Assembly: GCA_031761405.1 (NCBI GenBank)
Contig: JASEVX010000011.1
Coordinates: 18,527,008-18,591,007, forward strand
Direction of reading: 5' to 3'
From: Serripes groenlandicus
Taxonomy: Eukaryota; Mollusca; Bivalvia; Cardiida; Cardiidae
DNA length: 64,000 nucleotides
In this document: positions 62,001 to 64,000 of the stretch, one piece after another
How positions within the stretch are numbered: the first letter of the stretch is position 1
Layout: each line of letters begins with the position of its first letter
Notes under the pieces: model-generated
What the model saw: only the letters and a program-made list of their open reading frames with translations
The model's database searches: none
Told to the model about the DNA's origin: nothing
Program-made: the position numbers and the translations under genes

Positions 62001-62615
62001 GATTCATATATATGTCTGTATATCAAAAACCCCTGTTTGACTTAAATTGTATTATACAAATCCAATGATGCTAGTCTGATCTGTCAAACATAACTTGATC
62101 AACTCAGCTTTTTTACAATTGTGTAACACAACTTGCTTTAACTTTTAGCTCCACTTTTCATAGAAAGGTGCAAGCCATAGCAGTCATCCATTTTTTGTGG
62201 TAAGCATCTGTAATAAATAATGTTTATTGAGCATACTCCCGACACATTCCACTTTCTTAAATGATACTTTATATGTGTATGAAGCTTAATGAGAGAAAGT
62301 GCAAAGTCAAAGATACATATCTAAAGCATCCTTATTTGTTGAGTTATCACCCCTTTGTAGATAAAAAAATCTGTGGAGTCTGGGTTATAATTTCTCTTAT
62401 TGTTGATATTGATATGGAATGGATTGAAGGCAATTTTGAGGAATTACAGACTCCAAGGGCCAAAATTGTAGCTGTTCAAATTGCTGATTTTTTGGTTAAG
62501 CTTTGTAATGAAAATTTTACTTGCAGAAGTTTCCAATGATATATCCTACAATATGCTTCAAAGAAATGCCAGGGATGCTTTGAAGAAGCTACAGAACCTT
62601 ACATATAACTTGTAA
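49933..62615 (+). CDS. MULE transposase-derived protein with CARF-like N-terminus and SWIM finger, 13 exons
   Basis: Predicted protein of 714 residues if one missing base in exon 4 is allowed for. N-terminal part (~1-187) resembles the CARF/ALS2CR8 type of DNA-binding region: FDCQFGPDRK, LDCPARCRMREI, FPSYK, AHVGHDVG, giving Cys80, Cys121 and His179/His182 as likely zinc ligands of the WRKY-GCM1-like finger found in MULE transposases. The MULE DDE domain follows: Asp328 (FLDATYKT), Asp389 (LTDFDESE), Cys410/His413 (CDFH) and Glu505 (NNGIES), so the catalytic set is complete. SWIM finger C620-N-C622...C632-I-H634. All introns are GT/AG and all phases agree except exon 4. It may be a domesticated gene or an old multi-exon element; no terminal inverted repeats were recognised, which favours the former weakly. 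Confidence 0.82.
50317..50423. repeat. Hairpin of ~107 bp in intron 1 of the MULE-derived gene
   Basis: CCACAGGTTCATGATTTGTT and TATACCCCCAT pair with ATGGGGGTATA and ACACATCATGAATCTGTGG around a short AT loop. Confidence 0.75.
50424..51139. other. Rest of intron 1, no feature recognised
   Basis: Contains a 129-codon open frame (50622-51011) without family resemblance or splice context. Confidence 0.35.
51140..51306 (+). CDS. MULE-derived gene exon 2
   Basis: YWEDQPS, VPFVVLGYKLFDCQFGPDRK: the first zinc-ligand cysteine and the basic stretch of the CARF-like domain. Acceptor TTTTAG; donor GTAAAG is less certain by a few bases. Confidence 0.75.
51930..52046 (+). CDS. MULE-derived gene exon 3
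   Basis: Thirty-nine codons ending KKLDCPARCRMREICRFPSYK minus its first residue in family alignments; carries the second zinc cysteine. Donor GTAATT, phase 0. Confidence 0.8.
52428..52690 (-). mobile_element. SINE copy, degraded
   Basis: GTTTCCTGGCTACCCATACCA and TTTTCCACATAGCCTGTAAG match the SINE body at 16939; tail near 52430. Confidence 0.55.
52973..53121 (+). pseudogene. MULE-derived gene exon 4, with apparent -1 frameshift
   Basis: Length 149 nt where 150 fits the phases on both sides. The first ten codons (IEENLFIDKK) read in one frame and then meet TAG at 53033; from about 53007 the next frame gives AEDLFARLLAGEDIQHERV and AHVGHDVG, clearly the family sequence. The break coincides with a run of six A (52997-53002), so either a homopolymer base-call error, a real inactivating deletion, or use of a downstream AG acceptor near 53007. 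Confidence 0.7.
53165..53210 (+). repeat. tRNA-like fragment
   Basis: CATCCCGGGTTCGATCCCC is a good box B with no visible box A; SINE remnant. Confidence 0.45.
53531..53773 (+). CDS. MULE-derived gene exon 5
   Basis: Eighty-one codons (residues 188-268), IHQLVHEGTTDPGVIRTQL and YPSDKTIRNHVYMGKM, the helical segment preceding the transposase core. Phase 0 at both ends. Confidence 0.85.
53990..54410 (+). repeat. Two tRNA-like SINE heads
   Basis: 53990-54060 (GGTTAGAATCCCG) and 54328-54400 (GTATCTCAGTTGGTAGAGCA with GGTTCATGTTCC). Each has A- and B-box order; neither folds well enough for a tRNA gene. Confidence 0.5.
54411..55103. other. Intron sequence without recognised feature
   Basis: AT-rich intron before exon 6; nothing recognised. 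Confidence 0.35.
55104..55199 (+). CDS. MULE-derived gene exon 6
   Basis: Thirty-two codons, ITSIYNKDDFVYCRLKC to NPNKAIQ. Short, but both splice sites and phase agree with its neighbours. Confidence 0.75.
55370..55500 (+). repeat. SINE remnant
   Basis: TTGCAAGGCACATTTCCAAG and TGTACTTGTTTGTTTACCAT correspond to the body of the SINE at 43000. Confidence 0.5.
55590..55899 (+). CDS. MULE-derived gene exon 7 (DDE core)
   Basis: Residues 301-403. RYGSMVFLDATYKTTVYDAP has the first catalytic Asp328; YFLTDFDESEINAVEK has the second, Asp389. The largest exon and the clearest MULE match. Confidence 0.9.
56412..56650 (+). CDS. MULE-derived gene exon 8
   Basis: Residues 404-483. CQVLICDFHRNQAWERW gives the CxxH insertion typical of MULE cores; followed by a helical stretch. 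Confidence 0.88.
56992..57150 (+). repeat. Dispersed repeat, partner of 14385-14518
   Basis: AACGAGAGCTATTGTCATGAC, ATCCGGTTAAGGTTTTTTG, CCTATCAGTCGAGCGTCTG; adds GTCGGCGGTGGCAGCATAG that the other copy lacks. Confidence 0.7.
57333..57508 (+). CDS. MULE-derived gene exon 9 (catalytic Glu)
   Basis: Residues 484-541. RWSKAFRTGN then TNNGIESQHKLLKY, whose Glu505 is the third catalytic acid. Confidence 0.88.
57967..58151. repeat. 185-bp near-perfect palindrome
   Basis: Arms start CAGCTATTTACTCC and end GGAGTAAATAGCTG; inner arms ACCCGAAATAGAGAACTATT and AATAGTTCTCTATTTCGGGT meet near 58059 with almost no loop. Related AATAGTCC-type words in 57760-57840 suggest a larger foldback element. In the intron before exon 10. 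Confidence 0.88.
58160..59055. other. Intron sequence without recognised feature
   Basis: No exon, hairpin or family repeat recognised. Confidence 0.35.
59056..59193 (+). CDS. MULE-derived gene exon 10
   Basis: Residues 542-587, YVDLNVSESGKFRKYSQKV and LHNRPKKFVKHCLQRM. Links the core to the SWIM finger. Confidence 0.82.
59194..60650. other. Intron sequence, mostly featureless
   Basis: A TTTTTAGCTGGAAGAAAAAAAG stretch near 59508 and AAATGAAACTTGGTACACATG resemble dispersed mollusc repeats; nothing else. Confidence 0.35.
60655..60846. mobile_element. TTAA MITE, diverged
   Basis: CTCTGCAGCCAACTAAACACT, core AAATTTCTCATGATGAGCAA, GTTGTCTGCTGCAGGTTG, GGGGAAAAGGAGGTTAA. Ends about 50 bp before the SWIM exon. 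Confidence 0.65.
60898..61124 (+). CDS. MULE-derived gene exon 11 (SWIM finger)
   Basis: Residues 588-663. CNCDDWYESHMPCIHMFA fits CxCx9CxH. The upstream intron contains a TTAA MITE. Confidence 0.88.
61549..61762. mobile_element. TTAA MITE copy
   Basis: AACCCTTTCCCACATACAAC to ACAAGGGAAAGGGTTTA; core GAGTATTTGCTCGTTTTTAG. Ends about 50 bp before exon 12. Confidence 0.75.
61811..61876 (+). CDS. MULE-derived gene exon 12
   Basis: Twenty-one codons, VVGDMHEVQDTPEHVFIPEK; acceptor TCTTCTTCAG, phases fit on both sides. Confidence 0.65.
62527..62615 (+). CDS. MULE-derived gene exon 13 (last)
   Basis: Completes a Glu codon, then VSNDISYNMLQRNARDALKK and LQNLTYNL before TAA at 62613. The family often continues about 30 residues further, so the C-terminus may be truncated. 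Confidence 0.65.
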
Positions 62616-62696
62616 TGAAACTCTTTGTGATGGTGAGTGTTAATGGTACTTTTTTTTTTTTTCATCCTTTCAAAACCCATAATTAATGAAGTTTTT

Positions 62697-62867
62697 CAGA
62701 TGTATTTAAATATAATGTGGCAAAAGGACAAATTGCTCTCAATGTTTTCAACTCTATTCTATAACGATTATTTCATTTACATGTATGTATATATATTTTC
62801 CACCTTTTTGCCAACACATTTTAAAAGTTGGCTGCAGATTTGTTGCATGTGGTAAAGGGGGTTAATG
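62697..62867. repeat. Degraded MITE downstream of the MULE-derived gene
   Basis: TAATGTGGCAAAAGGACAAATT, TTGGCTGCAGATTTGTTGC, GGTAAAGGGGGTTAA. Confidence 0.55.
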
Positions 62868-62997
62868 TTAATTCCTCTCAGTAGTTTGAAAGGATAAGAT
62901 TGTTACCAAAGGGTCATTTATGAGAGCTTAAAGAGACGAGAGTAACAATTTTTTCCAGCACTGCATATTTCATTTCATGACTGGACTTCAGAACACA

Positions 62998-63110
62998 TGG
63001 ATTGATTGATTGAGGTTTAACAATGTTTCCATAATTTTTCTGTTATATCACTGGTCCCTTTTCACCTACTCATATGTTTTTCTCGTATTTACCTCAACAG
63101 TATTTCTTTG
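62998..63110 (-). mobile_element. SINE 3' fragment
   Basis: GATTGATTGATTGAGGTTTAAC tail and TTCACCTACTCATATGTTTT body. Confidence 0.55.
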
Positions 63111-63116
63111 CATATA

Positions 63117-64000
63117 CAGTCAAACCTGCACTACCGACCACTTGCTATAAGCGACCCCCTGCTGTAAGCGACCGTATTGAACTCCTCCCGATGGTTTTTA
63201 TTCATTAATTTACCTTCAATAAGCGACTTCCTCCTGTCTGCGACCAGCGGACACTTAAATCCTCCCAATTTGAATCAAAATCAACCATTAAGCGACCTTC
63301 CAAAACACAAAAAATCCAAAACGTAGAATATATCCGAACACAAAAATAATCCAAACACAGCTATCCAAACACAGCTGTCGTGTATAGCAAGGGTAATCCA
63401 AGCACAGAAGCAGTGAACCGTGTAATGCAAGGTTTAAATAATAGACTGGTTAGGTGTAAAGATAACACGAGGTCAATTATGCAGCCTATTACAGTTGTAA
63501 TAAAACGATAATTGGCCTGTTAACAGCTTGTATTTAATACGCTTTAGCTTCAAATATTGTCCTTGTTGGGTCCTTTGTTCTCTATTCTTTTGTTCTCTCG
63601 TCTTTTCGATGGGATTAAAGGAAAGTTGAATGACATCAAATTGAAATTTATCATTGGATAGTTTGGGGTTTAATTATTATAAATTTGATTAGAATGTTTG
63701 ATCTGTTTAATTAGATCTATGTTTGTTTTTTACTTTTTAATGGTGATAGCACGTTTATTTAAACGGCTCTTAAATAAGTAAATCTGTAAACAAACACTTG
63801 ACAATACAGTTTATCACAAATTTCAAGACAATGTAAGTCCGAGTGTATTTATTCAGGTTCCATTTAATTCTTTCATTCTACAAAATTATATCAACGAGAA
63901 ACAATGTCCGCAACAAAAAGAAAATGTCTTACGTTAGAAGAGAGGGTGAAATGTTTTAATTATCTACATGTACATGTACTTACATTTTTAAAAATACATG
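63117..64000 (+). mobile_element. Tigger/pogo-type element, left part
   Basis: After TA, begins CAGTCAAACCTGCACTACCG with repeated TAAGCGACC words typical of Tigger terminal regions, then a transposase-like frame at 63904. Continues beyond the window. Confidence 0.72.
63904..64000 (+). CDS. Tigger-like transposase, N-terminal fragment
   Basis: MSATKRKCLTLEERVKCFNY matches the start of CENP-B/Tigger helix-turn-helix proteins (KRK-LTLEERVK). The frame is open to the window edge; the residues after VKC are atypical, so there may be an intron or decay. Confidence 0.6.
   Translation, partial: MSATKRKCLTLEERVKCFNYLHVHVLTFLKIH

Noticed and set aside
62147..62185. Possible alternative last exon (CTCCACTTTTCATAGAAAGG)
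   Set aside because: It gives only ten codons before TAG, while the acceptor at 62526 continues a plausible 28-residue helix in the correct phase.
62261..62539. 92-codon frame before the last exon
   Set aside because: Lies in the intron between exons 12 and 13, no recognised domain, different frame from exon 13.

Overview
This is eukaryotic nuclear DNA, almost certainly from a bivalve mollusc. The evidence is long repeat-filled introns, an animal-type fused CAD gene, tRNA-derived SINEs sharing a mollusc-style 3' tail, and several pearl-type bivalve repeats (tandem ~155-170 bp cores, a CAGA/ACGG microsatellite and a terminal hairpin). The species was not determined. Exon boundaries below were placed by eye from GT/AG sites, reading phase and protein conservation.

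Layout. (1) Positions 1-49514, minus strand: the 5' two thirds of CAD, the fused enzyme that starts de novo pyrimidine synthesis. I resolve 24 coding exons from the ATG at 49485 to an exon cut by the left window edge. Every junction keeps phase, giving about 1286 residues: the glutaminase domain plus nearly all of both carbamoyl-phosphate synthetase halves. The rest of the gene (allosteric, dihydroorotase and ATCase domains) must lie to the left. (2) 49486-49932: a short divergent intergenic region with four CATTTCCT motifs, likely a shared promoter. (3) 49933-62615, plus strand: a 13-exon gene for a Mutator-like (MULE) transposase-derived protein with a CARF-like N-terminal zinc domain, a complete DDE set and a SWIM finger. 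It has one apparent single-base frameshift in exon 4. (4) 62616-64000: a MITE, a SINE fragment and the 5' end of a Tigger/pogo-type element, with the start of a transposase-like reading frame at the right edge.

About 92 percent of the CAD span is intron, and the introns are packed with mobile DNA. The dominant element is a TTAA-flanked MITE with ends CCCTTTCCC...GGGAAAGGG and an internal palindrome (core GGCAAAAGGAGAAATTGC...). I recognise about 40 copies in both orientations, in introns of both genes and never in an exon. Other residents are pearl/Helitron-like elements with tandem cores, SINEs with clean target-site duplications, two related elements with 8-bp duplications (hAT-like), a ~478-bp satellite, several hairpins, and small tandem duplications seeded from CAD exon edges.

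The two genes are divergent and share only the intergenic region; no functional link is implied. Most open reading frames outside the listed exons come from repeats.
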